A stretch of DNA of 64,000 nucleotides from Bacteroidia bacterium (GCA_030427635.1 JAUIBA010000019.1:1-64000), one strand, 5' to 3'. Shown: positions 1 to 10,678, counted from the first letter of the stretch. A program made the numbers and translations. Notes: generated from the letters alone by a model not told the origin.

Positions 1-127
1 CATTTCTAACCTTTGTTCCATAACAGTTTGATTTAAAAAGGGCATAGCTTTTTATAGCTAATTTCCACCCTCAAAAACTGTTACCTATGTGTCCGGTACG
101 TTGTTACCTATGTCCCCGGTCTATACA

Positions 128-268
128 GCAAGGAGTGGGATGGTGCAAAAAGGCGTGTCCTTTTTGTCGCCTGGGGTGGTCGCAAGACTCCACTGGCACG
201 AGCAAAAGGCGCAAACCATCCCGCATAACTACACGTACCTCACATAATCCCGTCAGTTTACTACTGAC
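128..268. repeat. Modular intergenic repeat, modules a (128-182), c (~192-215) and d (236-268)
   Basis: 128-182 matches 2763-2817 at 53/55 positions by eye; 236-268 matches 2647-2679 at 31/33; contains the inverted repeat CAAAAAGG-CGTGT-CCTTTTTG. Confidence 0.8.
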
Positions 269-406
269 GCAAAAATCATAGCTATGCCCGGAAAGCCCGG
301 TTCATACACCATAACTTAGGAAAACTCCGCGCATGGTAAGGAGCGGGCTTGTTTCACCGTAACGAAATGGAACAAAACTTGTGTCCTTTGCTTGTCGCAC
401 CTGCTC

Positions 407-934
407 TTATTTTTGGGGGAATTGTTCGCAGTACTGCCTGTAAATAGACAATATCGATTCGATGGTTGGCTGCGCAGGGGCAGTAAGGTAGCTGGCGATA
501 ATAATGAAATCAGCACGGTCGTGGGAAATCCTCCGATTGCTATTTATGATGAAGCGCACCCACCAGTTATACTGGTAGTCGCAGTCTTTTTTCAATTTAA
601 TAAATAGCTTCCATGTTTTATCGTTCGTTTGTTCGGGAGAATAGGCTTCAAGTCTGTCAATTGTCTGCCATGGCACCAATCCTGGTGATTTAAAGTAGGT
701 GATACCCATTTCATTGATCGTGTACATAGGCACGCCATAGAGGGTTTTCGCAGCGGTTAAAGCTGCTGGGGCGAGCATAGTCAATAGCAATACATATAAT
801 AGCACCACCAGTACGCGCGGCGTATTCGGTGCATCTACGGTAAGAATAAATACGAAAAACGCTAAAAATATACTGTAAATAGTTGCTATGAATATAGCTC
901 GTGGCTTGCGATAATAAAGGAGTATCGGCTGCAT
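407..934 (-). CDS. Hypothetical membrane protein with two N-terminal TM segments and a soluble C-terminal domain
   Basis: 175-aa ORF; hydrophobic N-terminus (FIATIYSIFLAFFVFIL, VLVVLLYVLLLTMLAPAAL) followed by a soluble, PH-like-looking domain. Confidence 0.6.
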   Translation of the reverse strand: MQPILLYYRKPRAIFIATIYSIFLAFFVFILTVDAPNTPRVLVVLLYVLLLTMLAPAALTAAKTLYGVPMYTINEMGITYFKSPGLVPWQTIDRLEAYSPEQTNDKTWKLFIKLKKDCDYQYNWWVRFIINSNRRISHDRADFIIIASYLTAPAQPTIESILSIYRQYCEQFPQK

Positions 935-973
935 TGGTTTTCAAGAAAGTGCATACGAAAGTACAATGTTTTC

Positions 974-1030
974 CCCGTTGCATGCGTCCCCGCCAGCAAC
1001 CAGCCCTCGGGTATAACACCCCCACTGGCA
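974..1030. repeat. Module b of the dispersed repeat family (degenerate copy)
   Basis: CCCGTTGCATGCGTCCCCGCCAGCAACCAGCCC.CGGGTATAACAC is similar to 2553-2610 and 2846-2892. Confidence 0.65.
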
Positions 1031-1144
1031 TGCGCATTACCACCCCTCATATCCTGCTATTGCCTCATCCCAAATCATCACCCTGTTCCTGTCTCAAAAT
1101 TTGTAACCCCTATACACATCATACCTGCAGCAGTAGAGATGATA

Positions 1145-2317
1145 TTATTCTGATGCAATCAGGTCCCACACATGCTTATTGAAATCTGCCTTACTGATAC
1201 CCGTAACTGTTTCCAGAGCCCTGAAGTAGTTTTCATTCCCCGGCTCCTTTTTACCGCAGCTCAGGAGTTGCATGACAGCGGCAAACCCCTTCTCACGCTC
1301 TGTCTTTTTAATGATCAGGGCATTTATTACAAAGTCAGTATTTAAAGGGTATTTCCCTTTTTCGTCAAAGTTCCTGCTCTCGTTATACAGGGCCAGCCAG
1401 TCGGCATCAGGGTTTGCACTGGCGTACAGCTTGAATCTGGATAATATTTCTTCCCAGCTCAGCCCCCAGCTGCCGCCATATAGGTATGCCGTGCCCTCAT
1501 CTACAGGCCGGTAAATAATCTTTGTAGATACTACATTATGCAGTCGCTCATGCCACAGGTCATGAGGGTCAAATCGGGTGAATGCAGAGGTTAGCGTACC
1601 GTTCACACTCAGTTGATGCTCCTTGTTTTTGGCCCCCAGTGTGTTGTGTGTGTAGCCGTTATAGTCCGATTTGTAATCAATGCCTGCTAGTTGCATCGCT
1701 TCATGAAAGTTGTCCGCGCAGTAAAAGTCTGTCTGCGGTTCAGCCACGCCCAGCCGTTTGTCATACCTGGCTATCATGTCAAAATAGGCACGTGCTTTCT
1801 TAGTGTTTATCTCCTTCTTATAGTAGACAGTTGTGTTGTTGATTTTTCTGCTTTTCCACAATTGGGTGTTCAGCCTCAGTGGCGAAAAGAAATAGAAATG
1901 TGCATCACTCTTTTTGGCATAAAAGGTAAAGCTGGCTCTGCACAGGGGAGTGCCATCATTGACACCCGTATAGGACACCTGTATCAGATACGAGCTGTCA
2001 TCCAGCATCGTAGCATTGGTAAGATATGCCTTATAAAAATTATCGTCCTTATACTTGTTACTTGCTCTTATACCCTTTACTTCATCCAGCAGTGCCGACA
2101 TCTCCAGCGCATCAGATGGCATTACCATTGGGTTGGTACTGTCAGTTGCCGATGTATGGGCCAGCAGTGTGTGCAGGTCTGCCAGCAGCAGTCTTCTGGT
2201 AGCCGTGTCCTTGGGCAGGCGGATGTTATCCGGAATCGCCAGCGTGTCTGTACTGGCATTTACAGAAAGTGCCAGCAGGAGGGATAAAGTTGTGAGTACT
2301 ACTCGTTCTATGTTCAT
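1145..2317 (-). CDS. Secreted gluzincin-like metallopeptidase candidate (peptidase MA-like)
   Basis: ORF 1145..2407; preferred start ATG at 2317 (MNIERVVLTTLSLLLALSVNAS signal peptide). Contains HERLH (HExxH) followed by VDEGTAYLYGG. Confidence 0.6.
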   Translation of the reverse strand: MNIERVVLTTLSLLLALSVNASTDTLAIPDNIRLPKDTATRRLLLADLHTLLAHTSATDSTNPMVMPSDALEMSALLDEVKGIRASNKYKDDNFYKAYLTNATMLDDSSYLIQVSYTGVNDGTPLCRASFTFYAKKSDAHFYFFSPLRLNTQLWKSRKINNTTVYYKKEINTKKARAYFDMIARYDKRLGVAEPQTDFYCADNFHEAMQLAGIDYKSDYNGYTHNTLGAKNKEHQLSVNGTLTSAFTRFDPHDLWHERLHNVVSTKIIYRPVDEGTAYLYGGSWGLSWEEILSRFKLYASANPDADWLALYNESRNFDEKGKYPLNTDFVINALIIKKTEREKGFAAVMQLLSCGKKEPGNENYFRALETVTGISKADFNKHVWDLIASE

Positions 2318-2533
2318 GGTTAGTTTGTGTTGTCTGCTAAGGAGCATGCCGTTACAGCAGGCTTTGTTCAGTACAGGATTGTTTATCCCTGGCTGTTTCA
2401 GGTACACGTGTTTACCCTTATAGCCGGGATGTCGCAGTCCGTACCAACCATACTAAATGCAGTATAGCTCCATGGCGTTGCAGTATGAGAGTATATTTTT
2501 TACACACTCCGGCACTGTGCCACAGCTACTCAT

Positions 2534-2679
2534 GCCTCACATAATCCCGTTTCGCCGTTGCAGGCGTCCCCGCCTGCAACCAGCCCATGGGTATAACACT
2601 CCTCTGGCACGGGCATAAGGCGCAGCCATCACACATAGGCTGCTAGTACCTCACATAATCCCGTCAGTTTATAACTGAC
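2534..2679. repeat. Modular repeat cluster, modules d'-b-c-d
   Basis: Perfect inverted repeat GTTGCAGGCG-TCCC-CGCCTGCAAC (2557-2580); d module TACCTCACATAATCCCGTCAGTTTATAACTGAC with hairpin GTCAGTT-TAT-AACTGAC. Confidence 0.8.
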
Positions 2680-2762
2680 ATAATAATCAGGCAAAAAACG
2701 AAAGCTCACCAGTCCTACCCTTTATTCTTATATCCCACATAATATGGGAAACTCCCCTCCTG

Positions 2763-2892
2763 GCAAGGAGTGGGATGGCACAAAAAGGCGTGTCCTTTTT
2801 GTCGCCTGGGGTGGTCGTCACACCACATGCTCGTGTCCCTTTTTTCCCGTTGCAGGCGTCCCCACCTGCAACCAACCCATGGGCATATCACA
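2763..2892. repeat. Modular repeat cluster, modules a (2763-2817) and b (2846-2892)
   Basis: Near-identical to 128-182; the b module has GTTGCAGGCG...ACCTGCAAC. Confidence 0.8.
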
Positions 2893-3142
2893 ACACACCC
2901 TTGTGCTCTATCTCCCCACAAACCCACACAGCCCCCTTTGTGAATTCCTCGTGTCCCTTGTGGTTAGAAAACAACACACAAAATACACCCAAACCCGCAC
3001 CCACGCGGCAAACTATTTTACATCATATGCACCATAATGCATACCATATGCAAATAGCGGCATAACACAGCAACCCAATTTTCTCCACCCATACAACAGC
3101 CCCAACTTTACACCCAAAAACATAAATCTAAACCCACTGAAC

Positions 3143-4024
3143 ATGAAAACGAACCAACGCCAGCAGGCCGAAGAACTATACTTCCAGTCCTCACTCACCA
3201 AGACAGCCATTGCCAATGAAGTAGGTGTTAGCCGCCGCACCATCACCTCTTGGGCGCAGCAGGGCAACTGGGACCAGCTACGCCGCTCCGTACGCAACAT
3301 GCCCATCCTCATTATGGATAAATGTTACCACCTCCTCAATCTGTACGTTAGCGAACGTCTCGGCGACTATTACTCCGCCGTCAGCATCACTAAAGATCAG
3401 ACACAGGTTATCCATCAGCTCACATCCTCTATCAGCAGACTCAGCAAACGCTGCTCCGGTAGTGAATACATGCAGTTAGCTAACTCCTTTATGGAGCAGC
3501 TCACCCATCGCGCTCCCCATCTGGCCGATGAAGCCCGCACCATAGTAGATGATATGGTTTATGACTATCAGCCATACCATGAGCAGAGCTTCCTCACATC
3601 GGAGTTCGATAAAAATGGCCTCATCCCTTACCCTTTCGATGAAGTAAAAGAAGGCTGGAAAGATGAAGATGAAGCCAGTAATCCCGCCCCGCCCGACGAC
3701 CCCGTTGCTGACACAAAAGAACCGAAACCAGACACCCCACCGCCACCCATTTATGATGAAGCTACAGAACAACCCTCAGCACCACCGCCCCCATCACCAG
3801 CCCCTGAAGCTGACAAAGAAGCCAGTGAGGAATCCGCCACAAAGAAGCCAGACATTAAAAAAATATCGCGAGCAATTTTTGCGAACTTTTCGGGAAGTAA
3901 TCTCCCCGTCCCTGATGAAGATTTGCCCTTTAAAGAAATGCTAAACAAGCACTTACGCATACTGAAAGAAAAAGAGCAGCAGCAAAAAAATAAAACTTCC
4001 CACCCCGGTGAAAACCTACTCTGA
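3143..4024 (+). CDS. HTH DNA-binding protein resembling a phage terminase small subunit N-terminus, with Pro/Glu-rich linker
   Basis: N-terminal AEELYFQSSLTKTAIANEVGVSRRTITSWAQQGNWDQLR is a terminase gpP/small-subunit-type HTH; PPPPSPAPEADKE linker; Lys/Glu-rich C-terminus. Confidence 0.65.
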   Translation: MKTNQRQQAEELYFQSSLTKTAIANEVGVSRRTITSWAQQGNWDQLRRSVRNMPILIMDKCYHLLNLYVSERLGDYYSAVSITKDQTQVIHQLTSSISRLSKRCSGSEYMQLANSFMEQLTHRAPHLADEARTIVDDMVYDYQPYHEQSFLTSEFDKNGLIPYPFDEVKEGWKDEDEASNPAPPDDPVADTKEPKPDTPPPPIYDEATEQPSAPPPPSPAPEADKEASEESATKKPDIKKISRAIFANFSGSNLPVPDEDLPFKEMLNKHLRILKEKEQQQKNKTSHPGENLL

Positions 4025-4225
4025 CTCCCATTCGTAAAATATAAAATAGTATCCCGCATTGCTGGTAACTAAACACTGCTTCCTTCTTGGCAACTTGTCT
4101 CGCCGTGGTGGAAAGATGGCCTGCCTGCTGTAGATAGATACAAAAGGCATGTCTTTTTTGGGCAGGGTTGTCGGTCTTTGTTTTTATTAACATTTAATTA
4201 CTAAACTCATCCCATTTAGCGTATA

Positions 4226-5215
4226 TTGGATATACAAAGTCTGCGTATGAAAGGAAAGAACACAGTATTGCTCATCATACTTGGTTGCATACCACTGCTC
4301 ACCATCGCTCAGGCAGTTACTACCACACCGGCATATAAGCATATCAGTAGCGAGGGTTACCTCCGGTTTTCTTACGAAAACGACTTTTTTGCCGCTACCG
4401 ACAGATACTACACTCAGGGCGTTGATGCAGAGCTGGTACACCCCGAGTTTTATCGGCTCCTTACCAACAGGTTATTTATAAAGCCCGGCTTCAGTTATAC
4501 CCGCTATGGCATAGGCGTGCAGCACAATGGTTATACACCCTCCAGCCTCGGGCATGACAATGTTATCTATGGCGACAGGCCTTTTGCCGGAGTACTAATG
4601 GCCAAGACATTTATGATAGCTATAGACTCAGCCCATAAGCAGCGCTTTCATTCGGCTATTCATGGAGGAGTCATCGGCCCCGCCGCATTAGCCGGTCAGA
4701 TGCAGACCTCTATTCACAAAGCCCTTGCCAATATAATGCCCCGCGGCTGGGACAATCAGATACATAATGACCTCGTGCTTAATTACGGCATCGGTTATGA
4801 AAAGCAGCTGCTGGGCCTCGGGCGTTATCTTTCTGTTTCAGCCGCCGGCAATCTTAATATAGGAACCCTCAATTGCAGTGCCTCCTTCGGCTCCACAATA
4901 ATGGCGGGATACTTCCTTTCTCCTTATGACCGCAACCGGAATCAGGGCCGCTCATTCCAGATATACTTCTATGAATACCCTGAGTTATATCTGCCCGGCT
5001 ATGATGCCACACTTCAGGGCGGCGTTCTGAACAGGACCACACCCTATGTCATTAAGGAAACAGATATTGAGCGCCCCGTATTACGCAATCGTATGGGATT
5101 CGTAATAGCATGGCAGGGCATATATCTGGAGTATTTTGCCACCACCATATCAAAGGAGTTCAAAGGTGGCCTCAATCAGGCATGGGGTGGCGTACAGTTG
5201 GGCTTCGGGCTGTAG
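4226..5215 (+). CDS. LpxR-family (DUF2219) outer-membrane lipid A deacylase-like protein
   Basis: Signal peptide plus YLRFSYENDFFAATDRYYTQGVDAEL, characteristic of the LpxR N-terminus; beta-barrel character. Confidence 0.8.
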   Translation: MDIQSLRMKGKNTVLLIILGCIPLLTIAQAVTTTPAYKHISSEGYLRFSYENDFFAATDRYYTQGVDAELVHPEFYRLLTNRLFIKPGFSYTRYGIGVQHNGYTPSSLGHDNVIYGDRPFAGVLMAKTFMIAIDSAHKQRFHSAIHGGVIGPAALAGQMQTSIHKALANIMPRGWDNQIHNDLVLNYGIGYEKQLLGLGRYLSVSAAGNLNIGTLNCSASFGSTIMAGYFLSPYDRNRNQGRSFQIYFYEYPELYLPGYDATLQGGVLNRTTPYVIKETDIERPVLRNRMGFVIAWQGIYLEYFATTISKEFKGGLNQAWGGVQLGFGL

Positions 5216-5272
5216 AGTGCAGATACTTCACCTGTTTAGCACCACTCATCGGTTGAAATGTCTTATTGGTGA

Positions 5273-6460
5273 GTGTTATTATTTTTGCCGGGATTAGTTT
5301 TTTGCTTTTATTGCACAGGTATGGCATCTATCATTTCAAGGGCGTTCAGATATTTTAATCAGAGGTATCTGAAGAAGTATGTAGATAACCGTTACTGGCG
5401 GCTGGCAGATGATGATGGAGGCAAGGTGACAACATTGATGAAAGAACAGTTGCTCTCTGAGATACCGCGGTATTATCCGCACGTCAACTCAGAAGAAATG
5501 AAGGCAGAAAAACCTCTGGAGTACAGATTTCTGTTGCACATCTTTGAGCGCTACCTGTACAGGATAAATGATGGTATCATTGAGCCAGGCAATCATTGGG
5601 TTATTCTGGGTCCGGGAAAGGTATTTCGTTATTCTTATCAGCTTATAGAAGACCCCTGGGATTATGAAAAGGAAAAACCCTCCCGTATCGGTTATCTGAT
5701 GGGTAAGCGCCGAATGAGGAAGGTGGAGAAAGGCATTCTTGTGAAATATAACTGGACCAGCTATTATCATTTTTTCATAGATACACTGGCTCAGATACAG
5801 ATATGTGACCAGATGCAACTGCCCGATGATATACCCTTGATTGTACCCCATTATTATAATCAGGGAGACTTTGTGAAAGCATATCTGCAGCATTTCCCGC
5901 TCCGTCGACAGATTATTGTTCAGCAGAAGGAAGAGTACCTGCACGTAGATGAATTGTATGTAGCAAAAGACGTTTTCTGCAATGATGTATACCCTGCCAT
6001 CCGGCAGAATATCATAAAATCAGATATCGCTGCCAGCCAGCCAGATACCCCATCTCCTGAGCGTTTGTTTATTAAGCGTAAAGAGGGATTGCGCAGGTCA
6101 TTATCAAATGCGGCTGTTATTGAGGAGATAGCTGCGGCCGCAGGCTTTACCGTAATAGACCCGGGAGCTTATACCTGGCTGCAGCAGGTAAAACTCTTTT
6201 CTGAGGCCCGGGATATTATCGGTCTTCATGGTGCCGGCCTTACTAATATTCTGTTTTGCAGAAATAATGATGTAAGGTTGCTGGAACTGTTTCCCGGTAA
6301 TGGTTACGGGCCAGAGCATTATAAGAGCATGTGCATCGGTCTGGGTTATACATATGCGTCATTAAATGGCATGGGTTTTGACAGTAATCAACAGTTTGCT
6401 ATAAACCCGGATGAGTGCAGAGAAAAGATAACATCTTTTTTCAGTCCTGCAGCCTCGTAA
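5273..6460 (+). CDS. Glycosyltransferase family 61 protein
   Basis: WTSYYHFFIDTLAQI and GLHGAGLTNILFC...LLELFP match GT61/DUF563; the start could be the ATG at 5321. Confidence 0.8.
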   Translation: MLLFLPGLVFCFYCTGMASIISRAFRYFNQRYLKKYVDNRYWRLADDDGGKVTTLMKEQLLSEIPRYYPHVNSEEMKAEKPLEYRFLLHIFERYLYRINDGIIEPGNHWVILGPGKVFRYSYQLIEDPWDYEKEKPSRIGYLMGKRRMRKVEKGILVKYNWTSYYHFFIDTLAQIQICDQMQLPDDIPLIVPHYYNQGDFVKAYLQHFPLRRQIIVQQKEEYLHVDELYVAKDVFCNDVYPAIRQNIIKSDIAASQPDTPSPERLFIKRKEGLRRSLSNAAVIEEIAAAAGFTVIDPGAYTWLQQVKLFSEARDIIGLHGAGLTNILFCRNNDVRLLELFPGNGYGPEHYKSMCIGLGYTYASLNGMGFDSNQQFAINPDECREKITSFFSPAAS

Positions 6461-6476
6461 ACTTCATCTTTGCCCG

Positions 6477-7397
6477 TCAATGAAGGGTATTGATAGCCGC
6501 CGGATATTGACGTAGTATCTTCTCGGCAAATGCTTGCATAATCGCTATGCCATTGTAGTTTATTTTTTCAGGCACATCGGTTATTTTATGATAGTCTTCA
6601 TGCAGGCCTGTCGTGAGTGATAAGCACCTTACGCCAGATGCTGCAAATGTTTTACAGTCGGTCTGAAATATTCGCTCTGGCTCGTCGGTATATACTACTC
6701 CGCCCACCAGCGGACCGAGTTTTTCTCCTGTTGTATCTGGTATAGCAGGCTGGCTGTAAATAGTTACTGCATGTGAGCGTGCATCCATTCTCCCCGCCAT
6801 GTCAAAGTTCAGGGCCATACATACAGGGGGGAAATGTTCCCTGCAATAATCATGGAATGCTCCGGAGCCAAACAGGCCAGGCTCGTGAGCCGCATAGCTC
6901 ACCAGTATATAGTTGTAAGTAGGTTGTCGCCATTTTTTGTAGCGCTGTGCAAGCCCCATCAGTAATGCTACTCCTGAGGCATTATCATCTGCACCGGGAT
7001 GAATACCACTCTTTCCCAGACTACGGGAGCGGCCACTGCCCATGCCCAGATGGTCGTAGTGGGCGCTGATGAGTATGGTGCTGTCTGCATTGTTATTTAT
7101 ATAACAGTATATGTTGGATGCATTCCTGCTCGTTATGCTATCTGTAGGGCGAAAGGAAAACTTCTGTATCTGAGGATTAAATCCTGCCTTGGAAAACCAT
7201 TCACTTACCATAGCCCCGGCCTGCTGTTCATACACAGTCCCTGCTTCGCGCCCCTGTAGTGTATCTGCACATAAGGCGTTAATAACATGGCGGTATTGCC
7301 GCATTGTTTTACCTGGCATTTGTGCGTAGCTGGCTACAGTACATTCTGCTAAAAGAATGATTCCGTATATCAGATATCTCGTCAGGCGTTGCTGCAT
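6477..7397 (-). CDS. M28 family zinc peptidase
   Basis: SAHYDHLG...HPGADDNASGVALLMGLA and later metal-ligand motifs typical of M28. Confidence 0.88.
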   Translation of the reverse strand: MQQRLTRYLIYGIILLAECTVASYAQMPGKTMRQYRHVINALCADTLQGREAGTVYEQQAGAMVSEWFSKAGFNPQIQKFSFRPTDSITSRNASNIYCYINNNADSTILISAHYDHLGMGSGRSRSLGKSGIHPGADDNASGVALLMGLAQRYKKWRQPTYNYILVSYAAHEPGLFGSGAFHDYCREHFPPVCMALNFDMAGRMDARSHAVTIYSQPAIPDTTGEKLGPLVGGVVYTDEPERIFQTDCKTFAASGVRCLSLTTGLHEDYHKITDVPEKINYNGIAIMQAFAEKILRQYPAAINTLH

Positions 7398-7450
7398 ATT
7401 CGCTACTTCAAAAGTATCTTAAAATGGTGGGTGTTGATGCATATATAATG

Positions 7451-7482
7451 AAAAGAGGCTGCCGCATTGCACGACAGCCTCT
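7451..7482 (-). terminator. Rho-independent terminator for the 7511-10678 gene
   Basis: AGAGGCTG...CAGCCTCT hairpin followed by TTTTC on the minus strand. Confidence 0.6.
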
Positions 7483-7510
7483 GTATGGAAGATAAACCGG
7501 AATATCTCGA

Positions 7511-10500
7511 TTAATCTCTTGGAGCTTCTGGCTCTTTGTTACGCTTTGGATTGAGCGCTTCAGGATAGTTGCTATTCGTCTGCAGTGAATGACCATCCCA
7601 CCAGAGACCTTCTGCATTATGCTTACGGTCAGCATCATTAAACATTACGCGGGATATATCGCTGTTGAAAGAAGATGACTTCAGGAACTGTGGAACTGCT
7701 TTTGTTTCAGCATCCACACGGTTACCTACAGCTATCCAGGAAAGCTGTACTGAAGAGTTGCCATCTGCCAGCTCACGTACCGTAAACCCTGTTTTGTCTA
7801 CTGACTCAATGTATACACCGTGGCACTGACCCATTGGGGTTATTGTAACCGCAGGAATTTCGCCCAGCATTTTAGCATACTGCTCATTGAACTCTATGCG
7901 TACCGAGCCATCAGAAAGACGGGCAGTACCCTTGTCATATACTACCGGATTAGGAGATGTTGATGAATAAGTAGGAATTACTTCGTCACCTACATTTACC
8001 ATTTCTATGTTACGGCCTGATGTATAAACATCACCTATGTTATACGATGCAAACAGTTCACCTGAGTTAAGCTGTCCTACTACAGTACCTTTTGATATAG
8101 AACCAACCATACCAAAGAAACCACCACCTACACCGGCATCCATTTCAGATGCTGCGAAGCCGGAGCCTGTAGCATATGATGATGTACCATAAACACCATA
8201 TGTAGACGAACCACTGTTTTTGTAACCAAGTGAGCCCCAATATGAGCCACCCTGATAACCACCCATAGTACCACCGCAACGGCCGTAGTCATTGTAGTTG
8301 TAACCTGCTATACCGAAAGTATACTGATCACCCCAGTAGCAGTATGCGCCTATGCCACGATTAGTACCGGTTTGGCTGTAGGATGTACCATTGTTTGCAG
8401 ATGAGCGGGTACGGTATGCATAGATTGCTGACTGGCCGTCTGTAGTTCCTGTTTCGCTCCTGTATGAATAGAAGTTATAGTTTGATGAAGGAGAAGTACC
8501 TATAGAAGCACTTGTTCCATTATCACGTATTACAGAGTTACCAACAGATGTTGTACCCGTAAAGCGTACCATGTAGCCACTGGTACCACTGCCGGAAACA
8601 CCTGCAGGTGGTACAGAAGCCCAGGTACCATCACCACGCCAGAAAGTGGATGCCGATGCACTGGTGCCACCATTGAGTCTGCTTACAGGAAGGTTACCAC
8701 TCACATCTGTACCCAGGTTTACCGCACCAAATGTTGGTGCACCTGATGGGTTACCATGTAATACAGTAGAAGTTGTACCGCTGTTACCCAGTACCGGAGC
8801 TGTGCCGGCCGATGTTACACGACCTTTTGCATCTACGGTAAGGGTAGGTATCTGTGTACCGCTGCCATAGCTGCCCGCACCTACACCAGATGCTGCCAGT
8901 GTGGGGTTAGGATAGCTGCCTGCCAGGTCGCCACCGGCTGCACCACTTGCAGTAGGTACATCCCATGTATTATCACCACGCAGGAAGCTGCCTGCACCCG
9001 GTGTGCCTGTAGCGCTCAGGTCTGTTACGCCTATGCTGCCTGCAAGGTTCAGTTTGCTGTAGTCTATTGCTGCAGCTGCATTTACATCATCATTTGTGAT
9101 GCTGCCATCCTGTATTTTATCAGTGTTAACAGCATTATTGGCTATGCCTGGGTTAGGATATGTGCCTGTCAGGTCACCTCCAGCAGCGCCACCTGGCGTT
9201 ACACCGGATATAGTCACATTGCCTGCAGATGTTACACGGCCTTTTGAATCTACAGATATAGCTGGCACCTGAGTAGCATTACCATATGCCCCTGCTGTAA
9301 CACCAGATGTTGCCAGCGATGGGTTAGGATATGTGCCTGCAAGGTCGCCGCCTGCTGCACCACCCGGCGTTACACCGGATATCGTTACATTACCTGCCGA
9401 TGTTACGCGTCCTTTTGTATCCACTGATATAGCAGGTACCTGAGTAGCGTTACCATATGCCCCTGCTGTTACACCCGATGATGCGAGTGAAGGATTGGGA
9501 TATGTACCGGCCAGGTCGCCACCAGCAGCACCACCTGGCGTTACGCCCGATATGGTCACATTGCCCGCTGCTGTGATACGGCCTTTACTGTCTACAGTAT
9601 AGGCTGGCACCTGAGTCGCATTACCATAGCTGCCTGCTGTAACACCTGTAGTGGTCAGGTCTGGTGCCGGATATGTTCCTGTGAGGTCGCCACCGGCTGC
9701 ACCACCTGGCTCTACGCCCTGTATAGTCACATTGCCTGCTGCTGTTATGCGTCCTTTGGTATCTACAGTATAAGATGGTACCTGAGTAGCACTACCATAG
9801 TTACCCGCAGCAACACCAGATGTGGCCAGCGATGGGTTAGGATACGTACCGGCAAGGTCACCACCCGCAGCACCACCTGGCTCTACGCCCTGGATGGTAA
9901 CGTTAGAGGCAGATATTATACGTCCTTTGGTATCTACAGTGTAAGACGGTACCTGAGTAGCATTACCATAGTTACCAGCAGTAACACCGGTTGCTATCAT
10001 TTCAGGTGCAGGATAAGTACCGGTGAGGTCGCCACCTGCATTACCGCCAGGTTCTGTACCCCATATGGTTACATTTCCGGCAGTTGTTACCCGGCCTTTA
10101 CTGTCTACAGTATAGCTGGGTACTTCTGTATGGCTACCGTAGCTACCCGCAGTTACGCCCGATGCTGCCAGATCCGGATTAGGATACATGCCGGTGAGGT
10201 CGCCACCCGCATTACCTCCAGGCTCTACACCTACTATTGTAGTATTACCTACTGAGGTTACACGTCCTTTTTCATCTACTGTAAATGCTGGCACCTGAGT
10301 AGCATTACCATAGCTACCTGCAGTAACACCTGTAGTAGTAAGCTCAGGATTGGGGTAAGCACCTGTAAGGTCACCGCCTGCTGATGTATAGAAGTTCAGA
10401 CTCTGCCATACAGCGCCATCATAAAAATAGAAGCCTGTCTGGCCGTCGGTCTGAAACACAAGGAGACCTTTAGCCGGAGTTGCTATCAGCGAGCGCTGCG

Positions 10501-10678
10501 TAGCAGTCATTCTGGGAACGAGTACACCCTGTGTTGTTGATGTCATATCAAGAACCGCGCTTGGATGTGCTGCAGCGCCGGTTGCGTTCATGGACACGCC
10601 CTGTTGTGCCAGAACCTTTTCAGATCCAAAGAGGGCGAAGGCCGACATGGCAAGAATGGATAGTTGTATTCTTTTCAT
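7511..10678 (-). CDS. Large repetitive secreted protein, tail-fibre/adhesin-like, with [11 protein letters not shown] repeats
   Basis: Signal peptide [25 protein letters not shown]; seven full 57-aa repeats plus two divergent ones; Gly/Ser/Tyr-rich C-terminal half. Confidence 0.85.
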   Translation of the reverse strand: MKRIQLSILAMSAFALFGSEKVLAQQGVSMNATGAAAHPSAVLDMTSTTQGVLVPRMTATQRSLIATPAKGLLVFQTDGQTGFYFYDGAVWQSLNFYTSAGGDLTGAYPNPELTTTGVTAGSYGNATQVPAFTVDEKGRVTSVGNTTIVGVEPGGNAGGDLTGMYPNPDLAASGVTAGSYGSHTEVPSYTVDSKGRVTTAGNVTIWGTEPGGNAGGDLTGTYPAPEMIATGVTAGNYGNATQVPSYTVDTKGRIISASNVTIQGVEPGGAAGGDLAGTYPNPSLATSGVAAGNYGSATQVPSYTVDTKGRITAAGNVTIQGVEPGGAAGGDLTGTYPAPDLTTTGVTAGSYGNATQVPAYTVDSKGRITAAGNVTISGVTPGGAAGGDLAGTYPNPSLASSGVTAGAYGNATQVPAISVDTKGRVTSAGNVTISGVTPGGAAGGDLAGTYPNPSLATSGVTAGAYGNATQVPAISVDSKGRVTSAGNVTISGVTPGGAAGGDLTGTYPNPGIANNAVNTDKIQDGSITNDDVNAAAAIDYSKLNLAGSIGVTDLSATGTPGAGSFLRGDNTWDVPTASGAAGGDLAGSYPNPTLAASGVGAGSYGSGTQIPTLTVDAKGRVTSAGTAPVLGNSGTTSTVLHGNPSGAPTFGAVNLGTDVSGNLPVSRLNGGTSASASTFWRGDGTWASVPPAGVSGSGTSGYMVRFTGTTSVGNSVIRDNGTSASIGTSPSSNYNFYSYRSETGTTDGQSAIYAYRTRSSANNGTSYSQTGTNRGIGAYCYWGDQYTFGIAGYNYNDYGRCGGTMGGYQGGSYWGSLGYKNSGSSTYGVYGTSSYATGSGFAASEMDAGVGGGFFGMVGSISKGTVVGQLNSGELFASYNIGDVYTSGRNIEMVNVGDEVIPTYSSTSPNPVVYDKGTARLSDGSVRIEFNEQYAKMLGEIPAVTITPMGQCHGVYIESVDKTGFTVRELADGNSSVQLSWIAVGNRVDAETKAVPQFLKSSSFNSDISRVMFNDADRKHNAEGLWWDGHSLQTNSNYPEALNPKRNKEPEAPRD
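9182..10378 (-). repeat. Seven tandem 171-bp (57-aa) coding repeats
   Basis: Each unit starts GGDL(T/A)G.YP.P and ends (V/T)(E/T)PGG(N/A)A; each full unit is 57 codons. Confidence 0.9.

Noticed and set aside
87-281. ORF of 64 aa in the first repeat block
   Set aside because: It spans repeat modules a, c and d; the frame is not maintained in the other copies, so it is probably non-coding.
9182-10378. CRISPR-like array
   Set aside because: 171-bp units are contiguous, in-frame coding repeats without spacers; no cas genes.
7511-10678. Prophage tail-fibre locus
   Set aside because: The [11 protein letters not shown] repeats resemble tail fibres, but no capsid, portal, large terminase, tail tube or integrase genes are nearby; the protein has a signal peptide.
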